Shown: positions 18,845 to 28,496, counted from the stretch's first letter. The stretch: 45,829 nucleotides of DNA from an uncultured Propionivibrio sp. (GCA_937923255.1 CALAIL010000042.1:1-45829); one strand, 5' to 3'. Made by a program: numbers and translations. Notes: generated from the sequence alone by a model not told the origin.

Positions 18845-19068
18845 GCCAAATATCTTTAGATAAAAAATATATAAAACAATATATTATATATGCTACTTAA
18901 TAAATTACATTAGAAATATTGGGACCGTGTCGCGCACAAAACGGGCCTGCCGTATTCGTTATGAACACCACGTACTGCCAAACACCCCACCCGCCCTGGA
19001 TAGAAAACAAAAAGCCTTCCATGCGCCTTTATTGCGGTTGAATTGGGCGCTGGCAACTCGACTTTTGC
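18845..19068. other. AT-rich non-coding patch
   Basis: Between the gcvH remnant and the decarboxylase gene, 18841-18915 is strikingly AT-rich (for example ATATATAAAACAATATATTA), unlike the GC-rich surroundings. It may be the former promoter region of gcvH or acquired DNA. No gene is recognised. Confidence 0.4.
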
Positions 19069-19848
19069 CTACCGCCCGGGAAATTTCGGCTTGCGTTTTT
19101 CACGGAACGCGCGGATGCCTTCCTGATAGTCCTCGCTGTCATAGACAACCCGCCGCATTCCTTGAATACGCTCGAACAACTCGGGCGACACAGCATGGGC
19201 GCTGGAAAGCATATGCAAGGTATTTTTCATGACACTGATGCTGAGCGGAGAATTCATGGCGATGTGCGCAGCAATATTTTCGACAAAGGATTCGATCTCA
19301 TCTGCCGGCCTGACATAATTGACGATACCGAAATTAAAAGCCTGGTCGGATGGCAGCGGCTGTGCGGTAAACAACATCTCCTTGACGATCGGCAGCGGAA
19401 TCATGTTGAGCAGGGTCAGCAGACCGCCAATGTTGTAGGGCACACCCATCTTGGCGGGCGTGATAGTAAAAGTGACATTTGGCGTGATGACGAGAATATC
19501 GCAGGCCATGGCGACTTCGCAGGCGCCGCCCCAGACGCTGCCCTCAATCATGCCGATGACAGGCGCCGGACATTCCTGGATGGTGCGGATCAAGAGGCGC
19601 AGCGGGTCATTCCAGCCCAGCGGGTCGCGTTTGCCGCCAGGCAGCTCGCTGACATCGTGCCCGGCCGACCAGACCCGGGCGCCCGGACGAGCACGCAGGA
19701 TGATTGCGCGGACTTCCTGACGGCGGAAATCCCTGAACGCCGCAATGATTTCATAGACGAACGCTTCGCTAAGCGCATTGCGTTTTTCATCGTGATTCAA
19801 TGTGATGATGCCGGTAAAACCGCGCGTTTCCGTAATGATGTGCGCCAT
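19069..19848 (-). CDS. ygfG: Methylmalonyl-CoA decarboxylase-like crotonase
   Basis: A crotonase-superfamily enzyme very similar to E. coli methylmalonyl-CoA decarboxylase (ScpB/YgfG), which converts methylmalonyl-CoA to propionyl-CoA. The ATG follows AGGAGG by 7 nt and gives 259 aa, the family length. Shared features are LNHDEKRNALSEAFV, the oxyanion-hole region SAGHDVSELPGGKRDPL, EGSVWGGACEVAMACDILV, TPAKMGVPYN and the C-terminal ERIQGMRRVVYDSEDYQEG. The gene stands alone: no methylmalonyl-CoA mutase or CoA-transferase is adjacent, so its pathway here (propionate metabolism) is inferred. Other crotonase activities cannot be excluded, but the motif agreement is strong. Confidence 0.88.
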   Translation of the reverse strand: MAHIITETRGFTGIITLNHDEKRNALSEAFVYEIIAAFRDFRRQEVRAIILRARPGARVWSAGHDVSELPGGKRDPLGWNDPLRLLIRTIQECPAPVIGMIEGSVWGGACEVAMACDILVITPNVTFTITPAKMGVPYNIGGLLTLLNMIPLPIVKEMLFTAQPLPSDQAFNFGIVNYVRPADEIESFVENIAAHIAMNSPLSISVMKNTLHMLSSAHAVSPELFERIQGMRRVVYDSEDYQEGIRAFREKRKPKFPGR

Positions 19849-20172
19849 AAGAAGCCTCCTTTGTGACGGTTCTTTTACCCTTGCATTTTGCCTGTGATGC
19901 GGAAGCGTACGGAGAAACGGCATCCGCCAGAACGGCACCGAAAATTTTCGTCTGAAAATAAACTCATAAAGATCAAAGAACTACTCGCTATCACCGTACA
20001 GCATTCCGCGACAAACCTCCGTACACACGCTGACGCTCTGCCGATGCCTGCTAGGCATTTTGCCGTTTTTCTGTCGCCTTTCCGCCCTTTTTTCACCGTC
20101 ATTTCCGGCGCCTGTTCTGGCGCACCGGATTGGGACGGAAAGGATTGATATGCCGGGGTGAAAAGCCCGGAT
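19849..20172. promoter_or_regulatory. Divergent promoter region
   Basis: The gap between the decarboxylase gene and the rightward PHP operon must hold promoters for both. On the plus strand, TTGATA at 20145-20150 followed by GGATAT about 18 nt later is a possible sigma70 site. If that is correct, translation of the PHP gene would begin downstream, at GTG 20224. Motif match only. Confidence 0.3.
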
Positions 20173-21057
20173 ATGGTACCATCGCGCCTTCAGTTTTTCC
20201 CCGGTTTTCCGCATCTTTCCGCCGTGTTTGTTGCCGATCTTCACTGCCACTCTACCGCCTCTGACGGCCTGCTTGCCCCCGCTGATCTTGTCCATCGCGC
20301 GGCGGATAACGGCGTGACCCTGCTTGCGCTGACCGATCACGATACGCTGGACGGTTTGCCTGAAGCGCGTGCAGAGGCGGAACGGAACGGCCTGCGTTTC
20401 ATCCCTGGCGTCGAGATTTCCATCGAATGGTCGGGCGCCCAGGTTCATGTGCTGGGCCATGATTTTGACGCGAACAACGCCGCGCTGATCGCCGGTCTGG
20501 CCTCGATTCATGACGGCCGTATCGAACGCGCCCGCCGCATGGCTGCCGCACTCGCCGCCATTGGCCTTGACGGCTGTTTTGAAGGCGCCATGCGCCATGC
20601 CGGCAACCCCGGACTGATCAGCCGCGCACACTTTGCCCGCCACCTCGTCGAACGCGGTGTATGCAAGGATGTACGCAGCGTTTTCGAAGCCTATCTGGTC
20701 CCCGGCAAGCCTGGTTATGTCGAACACCGCTGGCCGTCGCTCCAGGATGCGGTCGATTGGGTAAATGGCGCCGGTGGCCTGGCCTCGATTGCGCATCCGA
20801 CGCGCTACAATTTCACGCGCAGCGCATTGCGGCAGTTGCTCAAGGAATTCAAGGCTGCCGGCGGGCGCGGGCTGGAAGTCGTCTCCGGCGCCATGCCGCG
20901 CGAGAGCATTGCACAATGCGCCCGTCTGGCCGAGACACTGGGCTTGGCGGCCACCTGCGGCTCGGATTTTCACGGCGCCGGGGAAAGTCTCACCGATCTG
21001 GGACGCATCGCCCCTTTGCCGGACGGGCTGACACCTATTTGGGAGCTTTTCCGATGA
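20173..21057 (+). CDS. PHP-domain phosphoesterase (RNase AM / YciV-like)
   Basis: A cytosolic metal-dependent phosphoesterase of the PHP family; E. coli YciV/RNase AM and related enzymes release nucleotides from 5-prime ends or from short oligonucleotides and 3-prime,5-prime-bisphosphates. Metal-binding motifs are DLHCHSTASDG, LTDHDTLDG, GVEIS, HVLGHDF, SIAHPTRY and GSDFHG, all intact. The start is uncertain: GTG 20158, ATG 20173 and GTG 20224 are in frame, none with a clear ribosome site. The last places DLHCHS near the N-terminus, as in homologs. It heads a six-gene run, and its stop overlaps the next start (ATGA). Confidence 0.9.
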   Translation: MVPSRLQFFPGFPHLSAVFVADLHCHSTASDGLLAPADLVHRAADNGVTLLALTDHDTLDGLPEARAEAERNGLRFIPGVEISIEWSGAQVHVLGHDFDANNAALIAGLASIHDGRIERARRMAAALAAIGLDGCFEGAMRHAGNPGLISRAHFARHLVERGVCKDVRSVFEAYLVPGKPGYVEHRWPSLQDAVDWVNGAGGLASIAHPTRYNFTRSALRQLLKEFKAAGGRGLEVVSGAMPRESIAQCARLAETLGLAATCGSDFHGAGESLTDLGRIAPLPDGLTPIWELFR

Positions 21058-21692
21058 GACGCTATTTGACGGTTCATCCCGACGATCCGCAACCGCGCTT
21101 GCTGGCGCAGGCCAGCGAAACGCTGCGCACCGGCGGCGTCGTGGCGATCCCGACCGATTCCTGCTACGCGCTGGCCTGTTGTCTGGGCGAGAAAGCGGCA
21201 ATGGACCGCATCCGGCAAATTCGCCAGCTTGATGAGCGCCACCACCTGACGCTGATGTGCCGCGACTTGTCGCAAATTGCTCAATTTGCACGCGTCGACA
21301 ATGCCCAGTATCGCCTGCTCAAGGCAACCACGCCAGGCAGCTACGTATTTATTCTCGAAGGCAGCCGCGAGCTGCCGCGCCGCGTGCTGCACCCTAAACG
21401 CAAGACGATCGGCCTGCGCGTGCCGGATCACACGCTTGCGCAGGGGCTGCTGGCAGAATTGGGTGAACCGCTATTGACCTCGACCCTGCTCTTGCCGGGC
21501 GATGAAACGCCATTGACCGAAGGTTGGGAAATCGACGACCGGATTGGCGATGCGCTTGATCTCACGCTCGACGGCGGCCATTGCGGCATCGAACCGACGA
21601 CGGTGATCGACCTGACCCATTTGCCGCCACAACTTGTGCGTGCGGGGCGCGGGCCGCTTGCGCCGTTTGGTTTGACCCTCGCGGAAGAATAA
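21054..21692 (+). CDS. yciO: Sua5/YciO/YrdC-family protein
   Basis: A 212-aa RNA-binding-fold protein of the YrdC/Sua5 superfamily, whose founding members make threonylcarbamoyl-AMP for tRNA t6A37. This one resembles the YciO branch, whose physiological role is less clear. Motifs include TGGVVAIPTDSCYALAC, KRKTIGLRVPDH near residue 115 and a late ELGEPLLTSTLLLPG; the C-terminus contains EPTTVIDLT. The ATG overlaps the PHP stop by 4 nt, a gene pair commonly kept together in proteobacteria. A genuine TsaC may lie elsewhere. Confidence 0.9.
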   Translation: MRRYLTVHPDDPQPRLLAQASETLRTGGVVAIPTDSCYALACCLGEKAAMDRIRQIRQLDERHHLTLMCRDLSQIAQFARVDNAQYRLLKATTPGSYVFILEGSRELPRRVLHPKRKTIGLRVPDHTLAQGLLAELGEPLLTSTLLLPGDETPLTEGWEIDDRIGDALDLTLDGGHCGIEPTTVIDLTHLPPQLVRAGRGPLAPFGLTLAEE

Positions 21693-21698
21693 AACGCC

Positions 21699-22352
21699 AT
21701 GGATCTTTCCGATACCCTGCAAATCATTCTGGTCGCCGCCCCGCCGGCCATTCTTGCCATCACCCTGCACGAGGCGGCGCACGGTTACGCCGCCCGCCAT
21801 TTCGGCGATCCGACGGCCTGGCAGGCCGGACGCATCAGCCTCAACCCGCTACGCCATATCGACCCGATCGGCACGCTTTTGCTGCCGCTGCTGCTTGCCC
21901 TGTTCAAAAGCCCGATCCTGTTCGGCTGGGCCAAACCCGTGCCGGTCAGCATCCACCGCCTGCGCCACCCCAAGCGCGATATGTTATGGGTCGCCGCAGC
22001 CGGCCCGGCAGTCAATCTACTGATGGCCGTCGGCTGGACGGCATTGCTCAAGCTCGACACGCTGATCCCGTACAACATGCTAAGTCAGCCGCTGGCGCTG
22101 ATGTGCCAGGTCGGCATCGTCATCAACCTGTCCCTGGCGATGCTCAATCTGTTTCCCCTGCCGCCGCTCGATGGCGGACGCATTGCCGTCAGTCTGCTGC
22201 CTGAACCGCTGGCCAGCCAATTCGCCCAACTCGAGCGCTGGGGATTTTTCATCCTCATCGCGCTTCTTTATTTGGGTGCACTCGACGTAACGGTCTGGCC
22301 GCTGGTCGATGCCCTTGAGCGGTTTATTCTCTCCCTGTTCGCACTGACGTGA
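21699..22352 (+). CDS. Site-2 protease family (M50) membrane metallopeptidase
   Basis: An integral membrane zinc protease-like protein of 217 aa. The zinc motif HEAAH lies at residues 24-28 in the first helix (ITLHEAAHGY), and the third ligand Asp158 is in the later motif NLFPLPPLDGG. Five to six hydrophobic segments are seen, and there is no PDZ domain, as in the minimal bacterial subfamily. Substrate is unknown. It starts 6 nt after yciO and its stop overlaps the scpA GTG (GTGA). In many betaproteobacteria, as I recall, trpS lies between these two genes; here it does not. Confidence 0.93.
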   Translation: MDLSDTLQIILVAAPPAILAITLHEAAHGYAARHFGDPTAWQAGRISLNPLRHIDPIGTLLLPLLLALFKSPILFGWAKPVPVSIHRLRHPKRDMLWVAAAGPAVNLLMAVGWTALLKLDTLIPYNMLSQPLALMCQVGIVINLSLAMLNLFPLPPLDGGRIAVSLLPEPLASQFAQLERWGFFILIALLYLGALDVTVWPLVDALERFILSLFALT

Positions 22353-23275
22353 ATCCAACGCCCCTTGATTCTGAATCCGGCTTAGGGACAGCGGAAAGCA
22401 GCATGCAGGAACACGCACACGCCCCGGAAATGCCGGAAATGCGCACGGCACCGCCGGCTGCGGCATCTTTCGCCGCCATTGCCGCGCCGGCAGAGGCCAG
22501 TGCGCCGGTTGCCCGCATTTACGGCGAACCGATGCAGCAGATGCCGCTCGATCTGTACATCCCGCCGGACGCCATGGCGGTGATGCTCGAAGCCTTTGAA
22601 GGCCCGCTCGACCTGCTGCTCTACCTGATTCGCAAGGCGAACATCAACGTTCTCGACATCCCGATGGCGCCGCTCACCGAACAATATCTGACCTACGTTG
22701 AGGCGATGCGCGCACAGAATCTCGAACTGGCGGCCGACTATCTGGTCATGGCCGCCATGCTGATCGAAATCAAGTCGCGCATGCTGCTGCCGCGCCCGAA
22801 AGCGCCGGAAGGCGAGGACGCCGAAGACCCGCGCGCCGAGCTGGTACGGCGCCTTGTCGAATACGAGCAGATGAAGCTGGCGGCGCGCCGACTTGACGAC
22901 ATGCCGCAGGCAGAGCGTGATTTCGACTGGATAGACGTCTGGGTCGAAAAATCGGCACAACGCCGCCTGCCCGACGTGCGCCCGGAAGATCTGCACGCGG
23001 CCTGGCAGGCCGTGCTGCGCCAGGCCAAACTGCATATGCGCCATACCATCGCGCGCGAAGAACTGTCGGTGCGCGAGCACATGGGCCAGATTCTGCGCCT
23101 ACTGCGCGACAACGGCGGCTTTGTCGAATTTACCGATATGTTCGATGCCGCGCGCGGCCCGCAGGTTGTCGTCGTGCACTTCATCGCCATGCTTGAACTG
23201 GCGCGCGAATGCCTGCTCGAGATGACGCAGGAATACCCTTTTGCCCCCATCTACGTGAGGTTGGCTGATGGATGA
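22349..23275 (+). CDS. scpA: Segregation and condensation protein A
   Basis: The kleisin subunit of the SMC-ScpAB condensin, which bridges SMC heads and helps chromosome segregation. The conserved core starts near residue 80 with [17 protein letters not shown] and includes [37 protein letters not shown] and the C-terminal winged helix ending PFAPIYVRL. The listed GTG overlaps the upstream stop; an alternative ATG at 22403 has GGAAAG just before it and removes 18 residues. The N-terminal 60 residues are an unconserved Ala/Pro-rich tail. It overlaps scpB by 8 nt. Confidence 0.95.
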   Translation: MNPTPLDSESGLGTAESSMQEHAHAPEMPEMRTAPPAAASFAAIAAPAEASAPVARIYGEPMQQMPLDLYIPPDAMAVMLEAFEGPLDLLLYLIRKANINVLDIPMAPLTEQYLTYVEAMRAQNLELAADYLVMAAMLIEIKSRMLLPRPKAPEGEDAEDPRAELVRRLVEYEQMKLAARRLDDMPQAERDFDWIDVWVEKSAQRRLPDVRPEDLHAAWQAVLRQAKLHMRHTIAREELSVREHMGQILRLLRDNGGFVEFTDMFDAARGPQVVVVHFIAMLELARECLLEMTQEYPFAPIYVRLADG

Positions 23276-24092
23276 CATTCCCCCAAAAACCGTGCTTCCC
23301 GGCACAACACCTTCACTGAAAGCCGGCAAAGCCGATCAACCCGAAGCGGCAGCGATCCTGCCGGTACAGGAAACCCCGCATCCTCCGGAAATTCGGGAAA
23401 CTCCGGAAAGGTGCGCTGATGCCGAAAACGCGGCACAGCCGGCTGATACAGGCACCGGCCCGAATGCGGCGCCGGAGGCGCAGAGCGAAATGCCCTCCCT
23501 GGAAGCAGAAGCCTTTGCGCTCGAAATGTCGCCGCCTGACCCGCCGGATAACGCCCGCGAACTCAAGCGGATTCTGGAGGCCGTGCTGCTCAGCGCAGCC
23601 GACCCGCTGAGCATGGCGGATCTGCGCCGCGTCTTTGATGGCGACATTGGCGCCGACGTTCTGCGTGTCCTGCTCGACGAACTGCGCGCCGAATGGGCGG
23701 AGCGGCCGCTCGAGCTGCTTCAGCTGGCAAGCGGCTGGCGCTTCCGCACGCGCGCTGAGTTCACGCCCTATCTGGAAAAACTTAACCCGGAAAAACCGCC
23801 GAAATACTCGCGCGCCGTACTCGAAACCCTGGCCATCGTCGCCTATCGCCAGCCGGTGACGCGCGGCGACATTGAGGATATTCGCGGCGTCACGGTCTCC
23901 TCGCAGGTGATCAAGGCGCTCGAAGAACGCGGCTGGATCGATGTTGTCGGCCACCGCGATACCCCGGGACGCCCGGCTCTGCTGGCAACGACACGCAAAT
24001 TTCTCGACGATCTCGGCCTGCGCAGCATTTCCGAATTGCCGCCGCTTGAAGCGATGATGAACCACGAACTGGATCTATCCCATGCCCAATGA
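23268..24092 (+). CDS. scpB: Segregation and condensation protein B
   Basis: The winged-helix dimer that binds ScpA in the SMC-ScpAB complex. The conserved part runs from about residue 93 ([19 protein letters not shown]) to 270, with [29 protein letters not shown] and the end motif [18 protein letters not shown]. The 274-aa length is explained by an acidic, Pro/Ala-rich N-terminal tail of about 90 residues, similar in style to the tail of ScpA. The start overlaps scpA by 8 nt and the end overlaps rluB by 11 nt, indicating tight translational coupling. Confidence 0.95.
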   Translation: MDDIPPKTVLPGTTPSLKAGKADQPEAAAILPVQETPHPPEIRETPERCADAENAAQPADTGTGPNAAPEAQSEMPSLEAEAFALEMSPPDPPDNARELKRILEAVLLSAADPLSMADLRRVFDGDIGADVLRVLLDELRAEWAERPLELLQLASGWRFRTRAEFTPYLEKLNPEKPPKYSRAVLETLAIVAYRQPVTRGDIEDIRGVTVSSQVIKALEERGWIDVVGHRDTPGRPALLATTRKFLDDLGLRSISELPPLEAMMNHELDLSHAQ

Positions 24093-25587
24093 TTCCAAAG
24101 GCCGCGCCGGCAGACCGGCAAGAAAAGCCGTCGCTGGACAATCCGCACAAAAAACCGCCCCAAAGCGCGGCAACCATGCCGGGCAAGCAACCTCGCGCGA
24201 AAACATCCGCGCGGATGAGCGCCTGGCACAGGCGCGTTCTGCCCGCTCAGCGAAAGCCTCAAAACCATTCCGCCAATCAGACCGCCCTCGCCGGCAACCT
24301 GAGCATCACGAGCACCGTCCGTGGGATGAAGAACCCAGCGAACGCAACCGTTACGGACATCCTGACGCCCCGTTGGTGCGCCGGAATAAAAATAGCTCGC
24401 CCGATAACGCAGCACGAAAGGCGCGGCCAAGTCGCCGAAATGACCGGCAAGATGACCGACAGGATCGCCCGTCTCAGCAAGCCCGACAGAAACCACCGCA
24501 ATTGGAAAGATCAGAACGGACAGCGTGGCGGGGAAAACGCGACAGGAACGAAAGGTACGATAGGAACGACAAGCCGGCGCTGACGGACAAACCGGATCGC
24601 ACGGAAAGCCCGCGCAATTTACGCCGCACGTCGACAGAACACCGCTTTCCGCCTCGCCACACGGCAAATGCCGATCTGGCCGCCGCATCTGCACAGTCTG
24701 CACGATCCGCCCGATCCATTCAGCCCGACCCGGCCGCCTCACACAGAGACAGTGGCCACGTTAAAAAAGGCCGGCGCAGAAATTTCCGTGAACCGCAAGG
24801 CACGCCGGAACGCTTGCACAAACTGCTCGCCCAAAGCGGCCTCGGCTCGCGCCGCAAAATGGAAGAATGGATTGCCGCCGGCCGCGTAACGATCAACGGT
24901 CAAACGGCGATGCTCGGCCAATCGGCCTATCCGGGCGACCGCGTCAAGATCGGCGGCCGTCTGGTCAACCTGCGCTTCTCCGGCCGCCTGCCGCGCGTCA
25001 TTCTCTACCATAAACCGGAAGGCGAAATTGTCTCGCGCGATGACCCCGACCACCGTCCCAGCGTTTTTACGGCGTTGCCCAGGCTCTCCGGCGCGCGCTG
25101 GATTGCGATCGGCCGTCTCGATTTCAACACCAGCGGCCTGCTGCTGTTTACGACTTCCGGCGAACTGGCCAACCGCCTGATGCACCCGCGCTACGAACTC
25201 ATCCGCGAATACGCCGTGCGCGTGCTGGGCGAACTGACTCCGGAAGCACAACGGCGCCTCATCGACGGGATCGAACTGGAAGACGGCATGGCGCAGTTTG
25301 CCTCGCTGCACGAAGACGGCGGCGAAGGCGCCAACCGCTGGTATCGCGTCTCGCTGTACGAAGGGCGCAACCGCGAAGTGCGGCGCATGTTTGAATCCGT
25401 CGGCGTCACCGTCAGCCGCCTGATGCGGGTGCGCTACGGCCCCTTCATTCTGCCGCCCCGCCTCAAACGCGGCCGGGTCGAGGAACTGGACGAAGCGACC
25501 GTCCGTCGCCTGCTGGCAGATTTCGGCATGGCTCAGGATTTACCGCAAGCACGGCCAACACAGCGCCCGCGCCGCGGGAAACGTTAA
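24082..25587 (+). CDS. rluB: 23S rRNA pseudouridine synthase RluB with long basic N-tail
   Basis: RluB converts U2605 of 23S rRNA (E. coli numbering) to pseudouridine. An S4 RNA-binding domain (about 241-300: [23 protein letters not shown]) is followed by the RsuA-type catalytic domain with the Asp motif [14 protein letters not shown] and [12 protein letters not shown]. The protein is 501 aa because about 235 residues precede the S4 domain; they are rich in Arg, Lys, Asp, Asn, Pro and Ser and look disordered (for example [16 protein letters not shown]). No ATG is available between the listed start and the S4 domain. Many RluB proteins carry such tails, often at the C-terminus. The start overlaps scpB by 11 nt. 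Confidence 0.93.
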   Translation: MPNDSKGRAGRPARKAVAGQSAQKTAPKRGNHAGQATSRENIRADERLAQARSARSAKASKPFRQSDRPRRQPEHHEHRPWDEEPSERNRYGHPDAPLVRRNKNSSPDNAARKARPSRRNDRQDDRQDRPSQQARQKPPQLERSERTAWRGKRDRNERYDRNDKPALTDKPDRTESPRNLRRTSTEHRFPPRHTANADLAAASAQSARSARSIQPDPAASHRDSGHVKKGRRRNFREPQGTPERLHKLLAQSGLGSRRKMEEWIAAGRVTINGQTAMLGQSAYPGDRVKIGGRLVNLRFSGRLPRVILYHKPEGEIVSRDDPDHRPSVFTALPRLSGARWIAIGRLDFNTSGLLLFTTSGELANRLMHPRYELIREYAVRVLGELTPEAQRRLIDGIELEDGMAQFASLHEDGGEGANRWYRVSLYEGRNREVRRMFESVGVTVSRLMRVRYGPFILPPRLKRGRVEELDEATVRRLLADFGMAQDLPQARPTQRPRRGKR

Positions 25588-25603
25588 TACAGTCAATTCC
25601 ACA

Positions 25604-25728
25604 AGGGATGCCCTGAAGTCCGTGTAAACAGGGCATTTCCGGGCACCCTGCCCGGAGATCCTTTATCCATAAGGGTTTCAGAGGCGCCCTGCCGGAAACG
25701 CCCTATCCACGCGGGCTTCCGGGGCACC
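25604..25728. repeat. REP-like composite repeat, left flank of rhuM
   Basis: A 125-bp unit built of three small palindromes: TGCCCTG/CAGGGCA, CCTTTAT/ATAAGG, and GGAAACGCCC/GGGCTTCC. It is almost identical and in the same orientation as 26811-26934. It begins 17 nt after the rluB stop and may also act as its transcript end. Confidence 0.9.
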
Positions 25729-25783
25729 TTATTTCCGTGAGTAAACTAGGAATCGAGGCAAGGCCAGTGAAAGAGAGAGCACA

Positions 25784-26803
25784 ATGAGCAAACTCATCCG
25801 CAACAGCACGGCTGAATTTTTAATCTTTACGGCACAGCATAGCAACCAAAGTCTGCGTGTCCGCTACGAAGCGGGTGAAATCTGGCTCACACAAAAAATC
25901 ATGGCGGAGCTTTTTGCTGTGGACGTGCGCACCATCAGCGAGCATCTGGGCAACATCTTCAAAACAGAAGAATTATCGGAAGACGCAGTTATCCGGAATT
26001 TCCGGATAACTGCCGCTGACGGCAAAACCTACACTGCCAAACATTACAACCTTGATGCCGTTATCTCCGTGGGCTACCGCGTCAACTCCATCCGCGCCAC
26101 CCAATTTCGCCAATGGGCAACGCGCGTACTGCGCCAATTTGCGCAAAAAGGCTATGTACTGGATAAAGACCGCATGGAAAACGGCGCTTTTCTTGGTGAG
26201 GATTACTTTGAACGCCTGCTGGAAGAAATTCGCGAAATTCGCCTTTCCGAGCGCCGTTTTTATCAAAAAATCACCGATATTTACGCCACCGCCGTGGATT
26301 ACGATAAAAACGCCCCCACCTCCAAGCGCTTCTTTGCCAGCGTACAAAACAAACTGCATTACGCCGTACACAGGCACACCGCTGCCGAGCTGATTATCCA
26401 GCGCGCGGATGCCTGCAAACCACACATGGGGCTCACCTCTTGGGCAAAAGCACCGGACGGCAAAATACTCGCCAGCGACACCATTACCGCCAAAAACTAC
26501 CTGACGCAAGACGAGCTGCAAGAGCTTGGCTTAATCGTCAGCGCCTTTCTTGACCTAGCCGAGCGCCGTGCCAGACGCAAAATCCCCATGACCATGGAAG
26601 ACTGGGCAAAACGCCTGGATCGTTTTCTGCAAGGTGATGATTTAGCCGTTTTAGAGAACGCAGGCACAGTCAGCGCAGAAACCGCGCACGAACACGCCCA
26701 ACGCGAATACGGCAAATTCCGCCCAATACAAGACGCACAATTTCAAAACGACTTTGATAAAGCGCTTGCCGCCGCAAACCAAGTCAAAAAAGACAAATCA
26801 TAA
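25784..26803 (+). CDS. RhuM-family protein
   Basis: A 339-aa cytosolic protein of the virulence RhuM family, named after a gene in a Salmonella pathogenicity island; its biochemical role is unknown. The N-terminal half has the family pattern EIWLTQKIMAELFAVDVRTI (DNA-binding-like helix-turn-helix appearance), KHYNLDAVISVGYRVNS and RQWATRVLRQFAQKGYVLD. The C-terminal half includes AELIIQRADACKPHMGL and LTQDELQELGLIVSAFLDLAE. The ATG is preceded by a GAGAG sequence. Codon choice is visibly more AT-rich than in rluB or thrC on either side, and the gene sits alone between two direct repeats, which suggests acquisition. A role in defence or mobile elements is possible but unproven. Confidence 0.9.
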   Translation: MSKLIRNSTAEFLIFTAQHSNQSLRVRYEAGEIWLTQKIMAELFAVDVRTISEHLGNIFKTEELSEDAVIRNFRITAADGKTYTAKHYNLDAVISVGYRVNSIRATQFRQWATRVLRQFAQKGYVLDKDRMENGAFLGEDYFERLLEEIREIRLSERRFYQKITDIYATAVDYDKNAPTSKRFFASVQNKLHYAVHRHTAAELIIQRADACKPHMGLTSWAKAPDGKILASDTITAKNYLTQDELQELGLIVSAFLDLAERRARRKIPMTMEDWAKRLDRFLQGDDLAVLENAGTVSAETAHEHAQREYGKFRPIQDAQFQNDFDKALAAANQVKKDKS

Positions 26804-26810
26804 GCACGAG

Positions 26811-26934
26811 AGGGATGCCCTGAAGCCCGTGTAAACAGGGCATCTCCGGCCACCCTGACGGAAAGCCTTTATCCATCAGGGTTTCAGAGGCGCCCCGCCG
26901 GAAACGCCCTATCCACGCGGGCTTCCGGGGCGCC
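26811..26934. repeat. REP-like composite repeat, right flank of rhuM
   Basis: A 124-bp unit differing from 25604-25728 at only a few positions, in direct orientation, starting 7 nt after the rhuM stop. The third module GAAACGCCCTATCCACGCGG is identical in both. A small separate stem GCCGTGG/CCACGGC follows at 26952-26972 before the thrC stop. Confidence 0.9.
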
Positions 26935-27018
26935 TCGGTAAGTGGAGCCATGCCGTGGGAAGCCGCCACGGCAAGCGGCGCCGCGCCCCCTCAAGCCGCG
27001 CAGGTAAAATCTGCCGAA

Positions 27019-28473
27019 TCAGGCCGGGCGGCAATGCGCGGCGATGAAGCGCTTGACGGCCTCAGCATCCACATTCATGACTTCCACCCGTTGCGGCAAT
27101 GCTTCGATGCCGCGCATGCTTTCAGGGCGCGGCGGCGCAATGCCCAGCGCTTCGGTGATCGTTTCCTCAAATTTGGCTGGCTGCGCTGTTTCCAGCACCA
27201 GCGTCGGCATGTCCGGCCGGCGATGCTCCGCCGCGACCTTGAGTCCATCAGCCGTATGCGTATCCACCATGACGCCGTAGCGTGCGTAGATGTCGCGGAT
27301 CGTTCGCAGGCGGTCGGCATGCGTACTTTTGCCGGTGACGAAGCCAAATTCCGGCAAGTGGCGGAAATGGTCGGCATATTCCGATGAAGCCAGGTCGAAA
27401 CTGCCGCCGGCATCCACTTTGGCCCATAAGGTACGGATGAGGCTCGGGTTGCGCCCGACCAGATCAAACACGAAGCGCTCAAAATTGGACGCCTTGGAAA
27501 TGTCCATCGACGGGCTTGAGGTGACGAAGGTTTCCGTCGTCGATCGGGGGCGATAGCAGCCGGTACGGAAAAATTCGTCGAGTACGTCGTTTTCGTTGGT
27601 TGCCAGGATCAGGCGGCCAATCGGCAGGCCCATCATGCGGGCAATATGGCCGGCACAGATATTGCCAAAATTGCCAGAAGGCACGGCAAAAGCGATCTCG
27701 TCGTCATTATTGCGCGTGCCGGCGAAATACCCTTTGAAGTAATAAACCACCTGCGCAGCGACGCGCGCCCAGTTGATCGAATTGACCGCGCCGATACTGT
27801 ATTCGGCCTTGAAGCAGGCGTCGTTGAACACGGCTTTGACGATATCCTGCGCGTCGTCAAACATGCCGCGCACGGCGATGTTGAAGATGTTCGCATCCTG
27901 CAACGAGTACATCTGCGCGCGCTGGAAGGCGCTCATCCGGTTGTGCGGCGAAAGCATGAAGACACGGATGCCGCGCTTGCCGCGCATGGCGTATTCCGCT
28001 GCCGAGCCGGTATCGCCGGAGGTGGCGCCGAGGATATTGGTCGTCTCTCCCCGCTTCGTCAGTACATATTCAAAGAGATTGCCGAGCAGCTGCATGGCCA
28101 TGTCTTTGAAGGCCAGCGTCGGCCCATTGGAGAGTTCAAGCAGGCCCAGCCCCGGTTCAAGCCAGTGCACCGGGGTGATTTCGGCGGCCTTTTCCGGCGC
28201 GCGGCCATTGCAATACACGGCCGCCGTGTAGGTTTTGTCGACGAGCAGCTTGAGGTCGTCCGCAGGAATGTCGTCGATAAACTTGGAGAGGACGGCAAAG
28301 GCCAGGTCGGCATAAGACAGTTTCCGCCAGGCGTCCAGCTCGGCGCGCGTGACGCGCGGGTAGGCTTCCGGCAGGTATAGCCCGCCATCCGGCGCAAGGC
28401 CGCCCAGAAGAATTTCGGTAAACGTCTTTTGCGACGGGATTGACGAATTATCCCGGGTCGAGACATAGCGCAT
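27019..28473 (-). CDS. thrC: Threonine synthase
   Basis: A PLP enzyme that converts O-phosphohomoserine to threonine, the last step of the pathway. Its 484 aa and N-terminus MRYVSTRD place it in the longer (fungal-like) ThrC group. The PLP lysine is Lys123 in SNGPTLAFKDMAMQLLGN, and the phosphate-binding ATSGDTGSAA follows. It is the last gene of a leftward operon, 23 nt after hom. The C-terminal end has no evident terminator; the rhuM-flanking repeat lies beyond. Confidence 0.97.
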   Translation of the reverse strand: MRYVSTRDNSSIPSQKTFTEILLGGLAPDGGLYLPEAYPRVTRAELDAWRKLSYADLAFAVLSKFIDDIPADDLKLLVDKTYTAAVYCNGRAPEKAAEITPVHWLEPGLGLLELSNGPTLAFKDMAMQLLGNLFEYVLTKRGETTNILGATSGDTGSAAEYAMRGKRGIRVFMLSPHNRMSAFQRAQMYSLQDANIFNIAVRGMFDDAQDIVKAVFNDACFKAEYSIGAVNSINWARVAAQVVYYFKGYFAGTRNNDDEIAFAVPSGNFGNICAGHIARMMGLPIGRLILATNENDVLDEFFRTGCYRPRSTTETFVTSSPSMDISKASNFERFVFDLVGRNPSLIRTLWAKVDAGGSFDLASSEYADHFRHLPEFGFVTGKSTHADRLRTIRDIYARYGVMVDTHTADGLKVAAEHRRPDMPTLVLETAQPAKFEETITEALGIAPPRPESMRGIEALPQRVEVMNVDAEAVKRFIAAHCRPA

Positions 28474-28496
28474 GATGGCTCTCCGAATGATTACGA

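Noticed and set aside
25604..26934. CRISPR array
   Set aside because: Repeats are few, about 125 bp long, composite and not regularly spaced; there are no cas genes.
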